Part shown: in pieces, positions 19,402 to 29,844 of the stretch
Layout of the letters: the number at the start of each line of letters is the position of its first letter
Position numbering within the stretch: position 1 is the first letter of the stretch
DNA from: Devosia sp.
GTDB lineage: Bacteria; Pseudomonadota; Alphaproteobacteria; Rhizobiales; Devosiaceae
Length of the DNA: 64,000 bases
Reading direction: 5' to 3'
NCBI RefSeq assembly: GCF_024707125.1
Contig: NZ_JANQAH010000007.1
Location: forward strand, 682,001 to 746,000
Made by a program: the position numbers and the translations under genes
The notes under the pieces: generated by a model
The model's database searches: none
What the model was told of the DNA's origin: nothing
What the model saw: the letters and a program-made list of their open reading frames with translations, nothing else

Positions 19402-20373
19402 ATGGTAACCAAACCCAAACGGATCGACATTCTGGGCGTAGCAACGGCCTCAGGCGCGTCGGTTCGCGGCTGCGGCATGGGACCCGAGGCGCTGCGGGTG
19501 GCGGGGCTGCTTGAGGCGCTGGTGGAGCTGGAGCATTCGATTGCCGACCACGGCGATCTCCGGCGCGTATATCCTGAGATCAGCACCAATCCGTCGAGCT
19601 GGCGACTGCCGGATGAGCGCAAGGCCGATGTGCTTGAGCTGGCGGAACGTACCAGCCAGGCTGGCTTCGACATCCTCACCAATGGCAACTTCCCGATCTT
19701 TGTTGGCGGCGACCATTCGATCGCCATGGGGTCGCTGTCAGCTGTGTCGCGGTACAATGAAACCAAGGGCAAGCCGGTACATGTGCTCTGGGTGGATGCG
19801 CATGCCGACTACAACACGCCTGACACCTCGCCTTCCGGCAACCTCCATGGGATGCCGTTGGCGCTGCTTTGTGGCGAGCCGGGGTTTGACGACAGTTTTA
19901 AGGGCGATTGGCTCGGGAAGATCGAGCCGCGCAATGTGACGATCTTTGGGGCGCGTTCGATCGATCGCGAGGAGCGCCGGCTGTTGCAGGCGCGGGGCGT
20001 CGAGGTGATCGACATGCGCAAGATTGATCAGACCGGCGTGGTCGGGTTGATGCAGCCGATACTTGACCGCGTGAAGGCGGCGAATGGGCATCTGCATGTG
20101 AGTTTTGACGTGGACGTGGTCGACCCGGCTTTGGCGCCGGGCGGTGGTACGCTGGTGCCGGGCGGGCTAACCTATCGCGAGGCGCATCTGATCATGGAAA
20201 TGCTGCACGATAGCGGCGTGGTGGGGTCGCTGGATATCGTGGAGCTCAATCCGTTCGTCGACCACGGCGGCAAGAGCGCGACGTTGCTGGTGGACCTGGT
20301 GGCAAGCCTTTTCGGGCGTTCGATCATGGGCGAGGAGCCAGGGCCCGTGGAGTTTGTGACCGGCGAGGACTAG
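19402..20373 (+). CDS. rocF: Arginase
   Basis: This 323-residue ureohydrolase probably converts arginine to ornithine and urea. The manganese ligands lie in GGDHS near 104, DAHADYNTP near 130 and SFDVDVVDP near 237; the closing segment is DIVELNP near 280. The ATG at 19402 is preferred because GAGG precedes it. SGNLHGMPLA near 145 fits arginase better than agmatinase, but the substrate was not tested. It is divergent from lon. Confidence 0.88.
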   Translation: MVTKPKRIDILGVATASGASVRGCGMGPEALRVAGLLEALVELEHSIADHGDLRRVYPEISTNPSSWRLPDERKADVLELAERTSQAGFDILTNGNFPIFVGGDHSIAMGSLSAVSRYNETKGKPVHVLWVDAHADYNTPDTSPSGNLHGMPLALLCGEPGFDDSFKGDWLGKIEPRNVTIFGARSIDREERRLLQARGVEVIDMRKIDQTGVVGLMQPILDRVKAANGHLHVSFDVDVVDPALAPGGGTLVPGGLTYREAHLIMEMLHDSGVVGSLDIVELNPFVDHGGKSATLLVDLVASLFGRSIMGEEPGPVEFVTGED

Positions 20374-20387
20374 GCACGGGCTTTCCT

Positions 20388-21360
20388 TCAATCTCCACTG
20401 GCAACCGAAGCGCGACGGGCCAGGAATTGTCCGCGCTCGCGGACCGAGCGGCTCTTGTCCTTGAGGAGCCGAGCGATTGCCTGCTCTTCCCTTACGACTT
20501 GGACAGAACTCTCAACCAGTGCCCCTGCCGCGAGCCAACGTACAGATGCAAAGCGGTCCCGCAGGCCCGCTTCGACAAGTACGTTACGATCGACTTGGAC
20601 GGTCAGCGGGCGATGCTCGAAGGTCAAGCCGCTTTTGTAGATGGCATAGCGAAGTTCTTCGGCCCTCTTAACGTGAGGAGACCGCCATCTGGCTTCGCCA
20701 GCAAGCAGCGTCTGAAACGCAACCTTTCGAACCTGAGGTTGAACCGCGCCTCGAGCCAGCTCTACAAGAAATCCGTCTATCCATTCATGCCGCAGCAGAT
20801 GTTGGAGCTGGCGACCCACCCCGCCATTGCGGGCGCTCATCAAACTCGAAGCCAATTGCCTTACGACGTCGGGCCGGCCCAACAGCGCGTCAACCTCGGC
20901 AATTGCCGGTGGCTCCCAGCGCTGCCAGAGCGACCAACGAGATAGGAGATGTGGCGCCGCCGCCACGACGATATCCGCACTTGCGGTCGCGAACAGTCTC
21001 CTCGCTGCGGCAAGAGCTGCAGTCCTTACTTCCGGCACCCAGTCGTTGAGCCTGTCAGCAAGCTCGCGCAACTCTTCGGCAGAAACAATTGGAACCTCGA
21101 GGGCATTGAGGGCGGCCTCACGCACATATCCATTTCTGTGCCGCATCAGGGGCCATGTCGACGGCATTCCTGACTGCAAGTGCAAGCTTACCGCCAGACG
21201 AGCGGAAGCTGGCGGACTTAGGCGCCTCGCCCAGACCGCCGCCAGACGCCAGCGCATCAACCAGAAAAGCCGCCGTAGCCCGAAAAGCCGCCGTGACACG
21301 CGCCCTGCCCCCAATTCCCCGCGACCTCATCACTGTTCGCAAGTACATGCAGACAGGCAA
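20388..21360 (-). pseudogene. HEAT-repeat-like protein, one frameshift
   Basis: The main frame holds alpha-helical repeats such as YVREAALNALEVP, VPEVRTAALAAARRLF and RFASVRWLAAGALVE, typical of HEAT-like scaffolds with no catalytic motif. The likely N terminus (MPVCMYLRT to AVDMA) lies in another frame. Removing one base from the G run at 21149-21152 joins them into about 323 residues. The function is unknown. It converges with arginase and follows clpX on the same strand after a terminator. Confidence 0.6.
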
Positions 21361-21367
21361 TCGCGGA

Positions 21368-21398
21368 ACAAAAAAACGCCGGGCACTGCCCGGCGTTT
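21368..21398 (-). terminator. Terminator of clpX
   Basis: ACGCCGGGCA/TGCCCGGCGT hairpin followed on the reverse strand by seven T. Confidence 0.9.
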
Positions 21399-21420
21399 CA
21401 ATCGCTTGCGCAGCTGGCGA

Positions 21421-22698
21421 TCAGGCCGATGCCGGCTCTTCGTCTTTCTTGCGCTCGGAGTAGATGTAGAGCGGACGGACGTCCTTGCCCTTCACCACTT
21501 CTTCCGAGATCACCACTTCTTCGACGCCTTCGAGCGAGGGCAGATCGTACATGGTGTCAAGCAGGATCGCTTCCATGATCGAGCGGAGGCCGCGGGCGCC
21601 GGTCTTGCGCTCGATGGCCTTCTCGGCGATCGCCTTGAGGGCGTCTTCGTGGAAGGTCAGTTCGACTTCTTCCATCTGGAAGAGGCGCTGGTACTGGCGG
21701 ACGAGAGCGTTCTTCGGAGCCGTCAGGATTTCGATCAGGGCCGGAATGTCGAGGTCTTCCAGGGTCGCGAGGACCGGGAGACGACCGATGAATTCCGGGA
21801 TCAGGCCGAAACGGACGAGATCTTCCGGAGCGACGTCCTTGAGCAGTTCGCCGACGCGACGGTCCTGCGGATCCTTGACGGTGGCCGCAAAGCCGATGCC
21901 CGAACCTTCGCCGCGAGCGGAGATGATCTTTTCAAGACCAGCGAAAGCGCCGCCGCAGATGAAGAGGATGTTCGTCGTATCGACCTGCAGGAATTCCTGC
22001 TGCGGATGCTTGCGGCCGCCCTGCGGAGGCACGGAGGCAACGGTGCCTTCCATGATCTTGAGGAGAGCCTGCTGCACGCCTTCGCCCGACACGTCGCGAG
22101 TGATCGACGGATTGTCCGACTTGCGGGAAATCTTGTCGACTTCGTCGATATAGACGATGCCGCGCTGGGCCTTTTCGACATTGTAGTCGGCGGCCTGCAG
22201 GAGCTTGAGAATGATGTTTTCGACGTCTTCACCGACATAACCGGCTTCGGTCAGGGTCGTGGCGTCAGCCATGGTGAAGGGCACGTCGAGAATGCGTGCG
22301 AGCGTCTGCGCGAGCAGGGTCTTACCGGAACCGGTGGGACCGATGAGCAGAATGTTGGACTTCGAGAGCTCGACGTCCTGATTCTTGGTCGCGTGGTGGA
22401 GGCGCTTGTAGTGGTTGTGGACGGCCACGGAAAGGACGCGCTTGGCGCGACCCTGGCCGATGACGTAGTCGTCGAGCACCTTGCAGATATCGGCAGGGGT
22501 CGGCACGCCATCGGAGGACTTGACCATGGAGGTCTTGTTCTCTTCGCGGATGATGTCCATGCACAGTTCGACGCATTCATCGCAGATGAATACGGTCGGC
22601 CCGGCGATCAGCTTGCGAACCTCATGCTGCGACTTGCCGCAGAACGAGCAGTACAGCGTGTTCTTGGAGGTTTCGCCGTTCGTTGTCTCTTTGGACAT
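21421..22698 (-). CDS. clpX: ATP-dependent Clp protease ATP-binding subunit ClpX
   Basis: This 425-residue unfoldase delivers tagged proteins to ClpP. Visible features are the N-terminal zinc-binding domain ([17 protein letters not shown]), Walker A GPTGSGKT near 122, Walker B YIDEVDK near 185 and the sensor region near FIGRLPV. It lies 170 bases downstream of clpP on the same strand and ends in a strong terminator. Confidence 0.97.
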   Translation of the reverse strand: MSKETTNGETSKNTLYCSFCGKSQHEVRKLIAGPTVFICDECVELCMDIIREENKTSMVKSSDGVPTPADICKVLDDYVIGQGRAKRVLSVAVHNHYKRLHHATKNQDVELSKSNILLIGPTGSGKTLLAQTLARILDVPFTMADATTLTEAGYVGEDVENIILKLLQAADYNVEKAQRGIVYIDEVDKISRKSDNPSITRDVSGEGVQQALLKIMEGTVASVPPQGGRKHPQQEFLQVDTTNILFICGGAFAGLEKIISARGEGSGIGFAATVKDPQDRRVGELLKDVAPEDLVRFGLIPEFIGRLPVLATLEDLDIPALIEILTAPKNALVRQYQRLFQMEEVELTFHEDALKAIAEKAIERKTGARGLRSIMEAILLDTMYDLPSLEGVEEVVISEEVVKGKDVRPLYIYSERKKDEEPASA

Positions 22699-22871
22699 CT
22701 AGTCACTCCCGGGGACTTTTGGCCCCCAAAATCAGCGTTATCGGAAACCGTAACGCTGAAGACATAAAGAAAGTCTAAGCCGAAACGACCTTAAAGGCCG
22801 TTCCGGCTGTGTGCAATTGCCTGGGGATCACAGTCCACGGCGCATCAGCAATGTGCTTAACGCGCGTCAAA

Positions 22872-23501
22872 TCAGGCAGATGCCTCGGGGACGGCGCGCT
22901 TTTCGAACACGGAATCGATGAGGCCGAAGGTCTGCGCTTCCTCGGGGCTCAGGAAGCGATCGCGCTCGAGAGCGTTCTCGATTTCCTCGTAAGTACGGCC
23001 CGTGTGCTTTTCATAAATCTGATTAAGACGGCGCTTCAAACCCTCGACTTCCTTGGCATGAATCAGGATGTCAGTGACCTGACCCTGGAAGCCGCCGGAA
23101 GGCTGGTGAACCATGACGCGCGAGTTCGGCAGCGAGGTGCGCATGCCCTTTTCGCCAGCGGCGAGGAGCAGCGAACCCATGGATGCGGCCTGGCCCATGA
23201 CCATGGTGGCAACGGCCGGACGGATGAACTGCATCGTGTCGTAAATGGAAAGGCCAGCCGTCACCACGCCACCAGGCGAGTTGATGTACATGGCGATTTC
23301 CTTCTTCGGATTCTCTGATTCGAGGAACAGAAGCTGGGCGACGATGAGCGAGGCCATATTGTCCTCGACCACACCGGTCACGAAAATGATGCGCTCGCGC
23401 AGCAGGCGCGAGTAGATGTCGAAAGCGCGTTCGCCACGGTTCGACTGCTCGACCACCATGGGAACGAGCGTGTTCATGTAAAGATCGTGCGGATCCCGCA
23501 T
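22872..23501 (-). CDS. clpP: ATP-dependent Clp protease proteolytic subunit ClpP
   Basis: The 209-residue serine protease forms the tetradecameric Clp chamber. The catalytic Ser is in [11 protein letters not shown] and the His in VMVHQPSGG. The N-terminal [19 protein letters not shown] is typical. It leads the clpP-clpX pair. Confidence 0.97.
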   Translation of the reverse strand: MRDPHDLYMNTLVPMVVEQSNRGERAFDIYSRLLRERIIFVTGVVEDNMASLIVAQLLFLESENPKKEIAMYINSPGGVVTAGLSIYDTMQFIRPAVATMVMGQAASMGSLLLAAGEKGMRTSLPNSRVMVHQPSGGFQGQVTDILIHAKEVEGLKRRLNQIYEKHTGRTYEEIENALERDRFLSPEEAQTFGLIDSVFEKRAVPEASA

Positions 23502-23846
23502 ATTTTGCCCCTTGGCCCCCGTCGGCGTCGCAAGCGGACGGCAGGCTTAGTTGGTTGGCCCACGCCCCTGCCCCGAACGCGCACATGGCAAGGCAGAAAC
23601 GCAGGTGAAATTCAGATCGGCGCGACTGGCCGATTGCAGCTATGCCGCCTTAACGGGCGGTAAAGGGACAAATAGGCGGCAATGGGGCCGGCTTCAATAG
23701 ACCGTCTCCCTCACAGTGACACTAAGGTGAATGCGGCGTTTGGGATGTTTGCCGAGTTGGGTCAGCTGCGCACAAACAGGTTTGAGACCTCGGTTGATTT
23801 TGTTCCTCTTTTGTTCTAGTCATCTGCGATCTTGAGGGAGGACTAT
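23502..23846. other. Divergent intergenic region before clpP
   Basis: This 345-base gap should hold the clpP promoter and that of the gene to the right. No heat-shock-type promoter could be assigned with confidence, and no other gene was seen. Confidence 0.4.
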
Positions 23847-24242
23847 ATGGATCATCCGGTTCTGGAACTGGAGCGCGCTGCCATGGCCCGTTGGTGCAGA
23901 GGCGAAACGCAAGGCTTCGTCGACCTGCTCGATGAGGATGTCGTTTATTTCGACCCGACGACAGCGAGTCGGCTCAACAAGGCGGCCCTGGTGGCGATGT
24001 ATGCCGAGATCGAAGGAACGATCTTTGCCGACCGCTACGAATTCATCGAGCCGCTGGTGCAGGAAATCGGCGACGCGGCGGTGCTGACGTTCAGGTTTGT
24101 CTCGTGGGACAATGAAGGCAATGCGCTGCGCTGGAATTGCACCGAGGTGTTCCGGCGCCGTGGTGACGTGTGGCGGATCATCCAGACCCATTGGTCGATC
24201 ACCGAGGCCGGCATACCGGACCCGGCACCCCATACGCTTTAG
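23847..24242 (+). CDS. SnoaL/NTF2-like fold protein
   Basis: The 131-residue protein has the length and pattern of NTF2-like small enzymes or binding proteins: an N-terminal helix (ELERAAMARWCRGE), VYFDPTTASRLNKAALVAMY, and C-terminal strands EVFRRRGDVWRIIQTHWS. The ATG at 23847 follows GGGAGG and is preferred over the start at 23832. The substrate is unknown. Confidence 0.7.
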   Translation: MDHPVLELERAAMARWCRGETQGFVDLLDEDVVYFDPTTASRLNKAALVAMYAEIEGTIFADRYEFIEPLVQEIGDAAVLTFRFVSWDNEGNALRWNCTEVFRRRGDVWRIIQTHWSITEAGIPDPAPHTL

Positions 24243-24278
24243 GGAAGATGCGGCGGGAAGCGTTCCCGCCGCAAGAAT

Positions 24279-24518
24279 CTATTCGGCGCTGCCGGAGAAC
24301 GAGACGGCAATGCCCTTTTTCTTGAAATAGGCCTGCATGAGCTTGCGGCCCTGGCGATTGGGCTGGGCGAGCTTGGAGGTTTCGAACACGGCTTCCTTGG
24401 CGCCTTCACGAGCCATGGCGGCCTTGAGCGCTGCAATGTGAAGATCGATGTCTTCGTTGTTGTTCTTGATCGAGGCGTAGATGGCGTCGATCGCTGCGGA
24501 AACGGTGATGTCGCTCAC
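24279..24518 (-). CDS. Small conserved-looking protein, unknown
   Basis: The 79-residue protein starts at GTG with AAGGAA upstream. It is mostly helical (DAIYASIKNNNEDIDLHIAALKAAM), ending KLMQAYFKKKGIAVSFSGSAE. No family was recognised. A longer in-frame start at 24554 lacks a good ribosome site. Confidence 0.6.
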   Translation of the reverse strand: MSDITVSAAIDAIYASIKNNNEDIDLHIAALKAAMAREGAKEAVFETSKLAQPNRQGRKLMQAYFKKKGIAVSFSGSAE

Positions 24519-24599
24519 GTGCGTATTTCCTTCGTCGCGTTTTGGCGCTCTCAAGACATCATTGCGGGTCTTTTGCCAAGGGTTTTCACCCTAATCTCG

Positions 24600-24672
24600 G
24601 TGTCATTCCCGCGAAAGCGGGAACCCCCATTTGAGGAAACAGAGATCCCAGCTTTCGCGGGGATGACGCCGA
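24600..24672. repeat. Palindromic repeat family A, copy 2
   Basis: GTCATTCCCGCGAAAGCGGGA and GCTTTCGCGGGGATGAC face each other across a 25-base spacer. Confidence 0.85.
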
Positions 24673-24723
24673 GTGGATGAAGGCGCCAGAGCGAGAAGCT
24701 AGCTCCCAAACCCGCAGATGCCC

Positions 24724-25122
24724 TCATACCAGCGTGAATTCTGGGCGCCCCCCGCCGGTCTCGCTGTGGCGGTCGTTGTCGCGCAGTGGACGAATCTGGA
24801 TGCGGCAATGGGCGGCGATGGGGTCATCGGCGAAGAGGGATTTTGCCTCGTCCATATCCCTGGCTTCGACCAGCACCACGCCGCCGACCACTTCCTTGGT
24901 TTCAGCATAGGGGCCGTCGGTCTCGTTGATACGCACGGGGCGGCGGCGGTCGATCACTTGTTCGGTTGAAACATCAGCCAGGGGCGAGGCGAGGAGCAGG
25001 TGGCCGCTGGCGCGCAGTTTTTGGTCATGCTCGATGGTCGCGTCGTCGAGGCGGCGCATCTCCTCGGGCGTGACGCCGGCAAAGGCGTCGGGCGCAAAAT
25101 GGAACAGACAGAGGAATTTCAT
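24724..25122 (-). CDS. YciI-like (DGPF domain) protein
   Basis: The 132-residue protein has the dimeric alpha/beta pattern of YCII-related proteins, with the hallmark DGPYAETKEVVGGVVLVEA near residue 70. Such proteins often accompany ECF sigma factors, but none is adjacent here. The function is unknown. Confidence 0.85.
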   Translation of the reverse strand: MKFLCLFHFAPDAFAGVTPEEMRRLDDATIEHDQKLRASGHLLLASPLADVSTEQVIDRRRPVRINETDGPYAETKEVVGGVVLVEARDMDEAKSLFADDPIAAHCRIQIRPLRDNDRHSETGGGRPEFTLV

Positions 25123-25272
25123 GTTCGGTCTCCGTGGTTGGACAGCGACGCGACGAGTGCCCTTTCACGGGCTCGACTAATTTTCTGAGCTTTTTTTCGT
25201 TGAGCCACCAGAGGCATTTGCACGGCGATGGGGTCGGCTTAAGGTGACGGGGTACAAGCCCTACGGACGACC

Positions 25273-26529
25273 ATGGCCGCCATTATTCAAGTCAAGCCGA
25301 TCACCAATGTTCCGGACACCAGCCGCGCCAGTGCCGCCCCGCGCGACCCAGAATTCTTCCAGAACCCCTATGCTTTCTATGCCGAGCGGCATGCGAGCAA
25401 TCCGGCTTTCTTCTGGGAAGAGTATGGACACTGGTGCTTTGCCGACTTCAAATCCGTCAGCGCCCTGTTACGCGACAAGCGGTTTGGGCGTGAAATCCTG
25501 CATGTGGCGACGCGGGAGGAGATCGGCCTGCCGGAGCCAAAGCCGCATGTGGCGGATTTTGATCTGACCGAGAAATACTCGCTGCTGAACCTAGAACCGC
25601 CGGGCCATACGCGGCTGCGCATGCTGGTCAATCGCGCCTTCGTGTCGCGGCAGGTGGAGCAGTTGCGGCCGCGTATCCGGCAGCTGGCCAACGAGATCAT
25701 TGATGGGTTCGAGGGCGAGGATAGCGTTGATCTGATCAAGGCTTTTGCCGCGCCCCTGCCTGCGATCATCATTGCAGAAATGATCGGGCTGCCGGCAGAG
25801 GCCGCGCCGCAATTGCTCAATTGGTCCAATCGCATGGTCACCATGTATATGTATGGGGTGACCTATGAGACCGAGCTTGATGCCAACAAGGCGTCGGCCG
25901 ATTTCATGACCTATCTTCGCGACGTGATCGCCGAGCGCCGGCGGGCGCCGCGCGAAGATTTGCTCACCCACATGCTGACGGCCGAACAGGGTGGCGAGAA
26001 GCTGAGCGACGATGAGGTGATGTCCACCGCCATCCTGTTGCTCAATGCCGGGCATGAAGCGACCGTGCATACGACCGGCAATGGGGTGAAGTCCATTCTT
26101 GAAAGCGGGCTCGATCCCCAGACGCTGTTTGCGACGCCGGAGCAGACCGAGGCGACAGTGGAAGAGTGCCTGCGCTTCGATGCGCCGCTGCATCTCTTCA
26201 CGCGCTACGCGCTGACGAACATGGACGTAGAAGGGATCCCGTTACGCAAGGGTGACGTGATCGGGCTGATGCTGGGTGCCGCCAATCGCGATCCCTCGCG
26301 CTTTGCCGATGCCGGTCGGTTCGATCCGTTCCGGACGGATGGCGCCAATGTCAGCTTTGGTGCGGGTATTCACTTCTGCATCGGCGCGCCGCTGGCTCGG
26401 ATCGAGTTGCAGGAGGCGATGTCGGTGCTGTTCCAGCGGCTGCCGAAGCTGCGGCTGGCGGAAAAACCGAGTTACAACGATGTGTTCCACTTCCATGGGC
26501 TCGAAAAGCTCATGGTGCGCTGGAGCTAA
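25273..26529 (+). CDS. Cytochrome P450
   Basis: This 418-residue soluble bacterial P450 is a heme monooxygenase. It has the I-helix oxygen-activation motif LLNAGHEAT, the ExxR pair in [13 protein letters not shown] and the heme-cysteine loop [15 protein letters not shown]. The substrate is unknown, and no ferredoxin or reductase gene is adjacent. Its stop codon overlaps the stop of the convergent nnr gene. Confidence 0.95.
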   Translation: MAAIIQVKPITNVPDTSRASAAPRDPEFFQNPYAFYAERHASNPAFFWEEYGHWCFADFKSVSALLRDKRFGREILHVATREEIGLPEPKPHVADFDLTEKYSLLNLEPPGHTRLRMLVNRAFVSRQVEQLRPRIRQLANEIIDGFEGEDSVDLIKAFAAPLPAIIIAEMIGLPAEAAPQLLNWSNRMVTMYMYGVTYETELDANKASADFMTYLRDVIAERRRAPREDLLTHMLTAEQGGEKLSDDEVMSTAILLLNAGHEATVHTTGNGVKSILESGLDPQTLFATPEQTEATVEECLRFDAPLHLFTRYALTNMDVEGIPLRKGDVIGLMLGAANRDPSRFADAGRFDPFRTDGANVSFGAGIHFCIGAPLARIELQEAMSVLFQRLPKLRLAEKPSYNDVFHFHGLEKLMVRWS

Positions 26530-27995
26530 AGGGCTGCCAGCACGCCGGGCAGCAGCGGGGGAATATCTTCGCTGATCATGCCGGGGCCGCCAAAGCGATT
26601 GGCGGCTTCGGCGTGGAGCCAGGCGCCGGCACAGGCGGCGTCGAAGCCGCTCATGCCCTGGGCAAGAAGGCCGCCGATGATGCCGGCGAGGACGTCGCCA
26701 GAGCCGGCTGTGCCGAGCCAACTGGGGGCGTTGGCATTGATGGCGGCACGGCCATCGGGCGCGGCGATGACGGTGTCGCTGCCCTTGAGGAGGATGACCG
26801 CGCCGGAATGTTGGGCGGCGGCGCGGGCGCGCTCGAGCTTGCCGCCGGGTACATTGCCGAAGAGGCGTTGGAATTCGCCTTCGTGGGGCGTGAGCACGAC
26901 GGAGCGATCGGTATTGGCCTTGATGGCGGCGAAGAGGGTTTCGCTCTCGCTGGCAAAGCTGGTGATGGCATCGGCGTCGAGGACGGTTGCGGCGCCAGAG
27001 GACAGCGTAGCCAGCACTTTTTCGCGGGTAGCCTGGCCAATGCCGGCGGCGGGCCCGAGAATCACGGCATTCATGCGTTTGTCGCTCAGAAGTTCGGACA
27101 GCTCGGCGGCATTTTCGGCCGGCTTGAGCATGATGGCCGTCACGTGGGCAGCGTGAACGCGTAACGCGGCGGTTTCGCCTGCAAGGGAAACGACCCCTGC
27201 CCCAACGCGAAAAGCGCCATGGGCGGCAAGGCGCGCGCCGCCGGTTTCGAACTCGCTGCCGGACACGACGATGACGTGGCCGCGGTCGTATTTGTGACCG
27301 TCGGCCATGGACTGCGGCATGGCCCAGAGTTCGCGTGTGTTCTGCCAGGCTTTCGGGCTGACACGGTCCAGGACCGCGTCGGGAATGCCGATGTCGGCGA
27401 GGACGACTTCGCCGCAATGTTGGCGGCCAGGCAGCAGGACATGGCCGGGCTTGAGGCGGAAGAAGGTGACGGTCATGTCGGCGATCATGGCAATGCCGCG
27501 GACGGCGCCTGTGGCGCCATCAATGCCACTTGGCACGTCGACGCTGACGACGGGAAGCGTGGAACCGTTGACCGTGGTGATGATGCTGGCGATCTCGCCT
27601 TCGACGTCGCGATCGAGCCCGGCGCCCAGAATGGCGTCGACGACGAGATCGGCGTCCTCGATGTCCTTTTCGCTCGGCGCGTCAATCCGGCCGGTCCATT
27701 GCTCGGCGGCCACGAGAGCGTCGCCGCGCAGGGCATCGCGCTCGCCCAAGAGGCGCACCTGCACAGGCCAGCCGCGCTGTTGCAGGAGGCGGGCGACGAT
27801 GAAGCCATCGCCGCCATTGTTGCCGGTGCCGCAGAGCACGAGGACGGAGCGCTGGTAGTAGCGCTCGATAATGGCTTCGGCCACCGCCTTGCCGGCTGCC
27901 TCCATCAGGCGAAAGGACCGGACGCCTCCTTCGATGGCCAGACGATCGGCCTGGGCCATTTCCTGAGGCGTGAGAAGGGCATCGGTGTGGGCCAT
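26526..27995 (-). CDS. nnr: Bifunctional NAD(P)H-hydrate epimerase / ADP-dependent dehydratase
   Basis: This 489-residue fusion repairs hydrated NAD(P)H. Residues 1-210 are the YjeF_N epimerase ([11 protein letters not shown] near 54, [11 protein letters not shown] near 147). Residues 230-480 are the kinase-fold dehydratase (GPAAGIGQ near 330, [12 protein letters not shown] near 390, [17 protein letters not shown] near 440). The full length matches the family. Confidence 0.93.
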   Translation of the reverse strand: MAHTDALLTPQEMAQADRLAIEGGVRSFRLMEAAGKAVAEAIIERYYQRSVLVLCGTGNNGGDGFIVARLLQQRGWPVQVRLLGERDALRGDALVAAEQWTGRIDAPSEKDIEDADLVVDAILGAGLDRDVEGEIASIITTVNGSTLPVVSVDVPSGIDGATGAVRGIAMIADMTVTFFRLKPGHVLLPGRQHCGEVVLADIGIPDAVLDRVSPKAWQNTRELWAMPQSMADGHKYDRGHVIVVSGSEFETGGARLAAHGAFRVGAGVVSLAGETAALRVHAAHVTAIMLKPAENAAELSELLSDKRMNAVILGPAAGIGQATREKVLATLSSGAATVLDADAITSFASESETLFAAIKANTDRSVVLTPHEGEFQRLFGNVPGGKLERARAAAQHSGAVILLKGSDTVIAAPDGRAAINANAPSWLGTAGSGDVLAGIIGGLLAQGMSGFDAACAGAWLHAEAANRFGGPGMISEDIPPLLPGVLAAL

Positions 27996-28098
27996 TTGTG
28001 CCTCGCTGCGAGTCGGTGCTCTCTATCTCATAGCGGGTTGGACCGAAAATGAGACAAAGAAACGGCGCGGCGGAGTGATTAGAGGCTGGAAGGCGCTT

Positions 28099-29787
28099 TC
28101 AGCCGACGTGGCGGCGTTGATCGGCGTCACGCCAGACGGTGCGATCGCGGCCGGAGCGTTTGGCGGCGTAGAGGCGCATGTCGGCCGTGATCATGATGTC
28201 GGGGTGATGGCTGGTCTCCGCGGTCGAGCACAGGCCCACGCTAGCGGTGGTCAACAGGCCGGGTGCGACGTCGCCCCAGTCGATCTCGCGGAGCGCCAGG
28301 CGCACATTCTCGACCACCGCGACGGCTGCTTCGGTGTCGTGGTGAGGCAGGAGCAGGACGAATTCCTCGCCGCCGAGGCGAGCGGCAAAACCCAGCTCGG
28401 CCATGTGCACTTCCAGAGTTCGCGACACGCGCCGAAGGACGTCGTCGCCAACCAGGTGCGAATACTGATCGTTCACGGCCTTGAAGTGGTCGAGATCGAT
28501 AATGGCCAGCGCATAGGCACTGCCGGCAAGGTCTTCCACCTTGCGCTCAAAACTGCGCCGATTTGGCATGCCGGTCAGGGCATCCATCAAAGCCTCGGCC
28601 GCCAGAGCGCTGGCGCGGGCGCGCAGTTCGCGTGTTTCGGCGCGCAACTCTGCAGCCTTGGCGAGGCGGTGGGTCGTTTCGCCGGATTGGCGCACGTAGA
28701 GCGCGTGATAGCGCTTCTGCAAGGCCAGCGCTTCTTCGAACCGGCCCTGCGCCTCGAAGACGCGGCCCAATTGGGAAGCAGCATTGAGCTGGTGGTCGAT
28801 CTGGCCGGTTTTGTCAGCGAGATCAAGCGATTGCCGGGCCGCTTCCTGGGCGCCCGCGAGATCGCCGCTGCGCAGGCGGGCCGTGGCAAGTGTGTAGAGG
28901 TAGTGGATGCGGAGGCTCGTGCCGCCCTCGCCGGGCACGGCGGCCGAGCGATCGAGATGCGCCATGGCCGACGGAACATCGCCGCGAAGGGCGTACATTT
29001 CGGCACAATTGCCGAGCGCGACGCGTAGAATCCAGAGGTCGCCAAAGTCTTCCGCCGCTTCTATGGCCTCGGTGGTAGCGGCGATGGCTCGATCGAGCCA
29101 GAGGTCCATGGAGGCAGCATCTTCGTTGGCCTCGGCCTCCTCCGCCAGCTTCACTTGGCAAAAACCAAGATTGAGCAGGGCGAAAGCGTGGTGCCCCCGG
29201 GCCCCTGCCTCGGCAGCGACCGATATGGCGCGCTGGAGCAGCGGAACGGCCATGGAAACCTGCCGGCAAACCGCGAGGGTCACGCCACGGGCATTGAGTG
29301 CAAAAGCCAGGACAGAGGGGTCAACGCCGCTTTCGGCGGTAGCAACGGCAAGCGTTGCCATTTCGAAGGCGTCGTCGCTGAGGCCGTTATCGAGGAGGAG
29401 GAAAGCTTCGACCGCCTCGATACGCGCCAATTCCACCGCATCGCCAAGCTGGCTCCAGAGGCGTCTCGCCGCAACGGCGCATTCAAGACCCGCCTCCGGA
29501 TCGCCCAGCCGCATGCAGCACCAGGCCATCTGGCTCATGCTGCGGGCAAGCGCCTCGGAATCGCCTTTCTGCTCCGCCGACACGAAGGCCAACTTGGCGT
29601 GGCGCATCGCACCGGCACAATCACCTCTATCCATGAGGCGAAGGCTCTGGGCAAGGTCGTCACCGAAAAAGCGCTGGTCCGTCACAGATACTCGCAACTT
29701 GGAGGCAGGGACGACTATAGCCGATGTTCGCCCCTGATTATACTCAACTTTTCGGAGTGTACGGTATTTGGCCGGCGACGTGGACAA
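28099..29787 (-). CDS. Diguanylate cyclase with TPR sensor region
   Basis: The protein has 562 residues. The first ~380 are helical TPR-like repeats (AFALNARGVTL, AFALLNLGFCQVKLAEEAE, AASQLGRVFEAQGRFEEAL) and carry no membrane segment. The rest is a GGDEF domain with DALTGMPNRRSFE, IIDLDHFKAVND and an intact active site LGGEEF, so it probably makes cyclic di-GMP in the cytoplasm. The start is uncertain because of a long N-terminal extension before the repeats. Confidence 0.88.
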   Translation of the reverse strand: MSTSPAKYRTLRKVEYNQGRTSAIVVPASKLRVSVTDQRFFGDDLAQSLRLMDRGDCAGAMRHAKLAFVSAEQKGDSEALARSMSQMAWCCMRLGDPEAGLECAVAARRLWSQLGDAVELARIEAVEAFLLLDNGLSDDAFEMATLAVATAESGVDPSVLAFALNARGVTLAVCRQVSMAVPLLQRAISVAAEAGARGHHAFALLNLGFCQVKLAEEAEANEDAASMDLWLDRAIAATTEAIEAAEDFGDLWILRVALGNCAEMYALRGDVPSAMAHLDRSAAVPGEGGTSLRIHYLYTLATARLRSGDLAGAQEAARQSLDLADKTGQIDHQLNAASQLGRVFEAQGRFEEALALQKRYHALYVRQSGETTHRLAKAAELRAETRELRARASALAAEALMDALTGMPNRRSFERKVEDLAGSAYALAIIDLDHFKAVNDQYSHLVGDDVLRRVSRTLEVHMAELGFAARLGGEEFVLLLPHHDTEAAVAVVENVRLALREIDWGDVAPGLLTTASVGLCSTAETSHHPDIMITADMRLYAAKRSGRDRTVWRDADQRRHVG

Positions 29788-29788
29788 G

Positions 29789-29815
29789 CAAAGGGGCCCG
29801 AACAGGCCCCTTCGT
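29789..29815 (-). terminator. Probable terminator after the methyltransferase gene
   Basis: AAGGGGCC/GGCCCCTT hairpin lies 30 bases after the reverse-strand gene; the T run is short. Confidence 0.5.
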
Positions 29816-29844
29816 CTCCGACATGCCGAAGCGCGCGACCGCGT

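Noticed and set aside
20827..22767. Forward-strand frame of 646 codons opposite clpX
   Set aside because: Shadow frame; ClpX on the other strand is complete and conserved.
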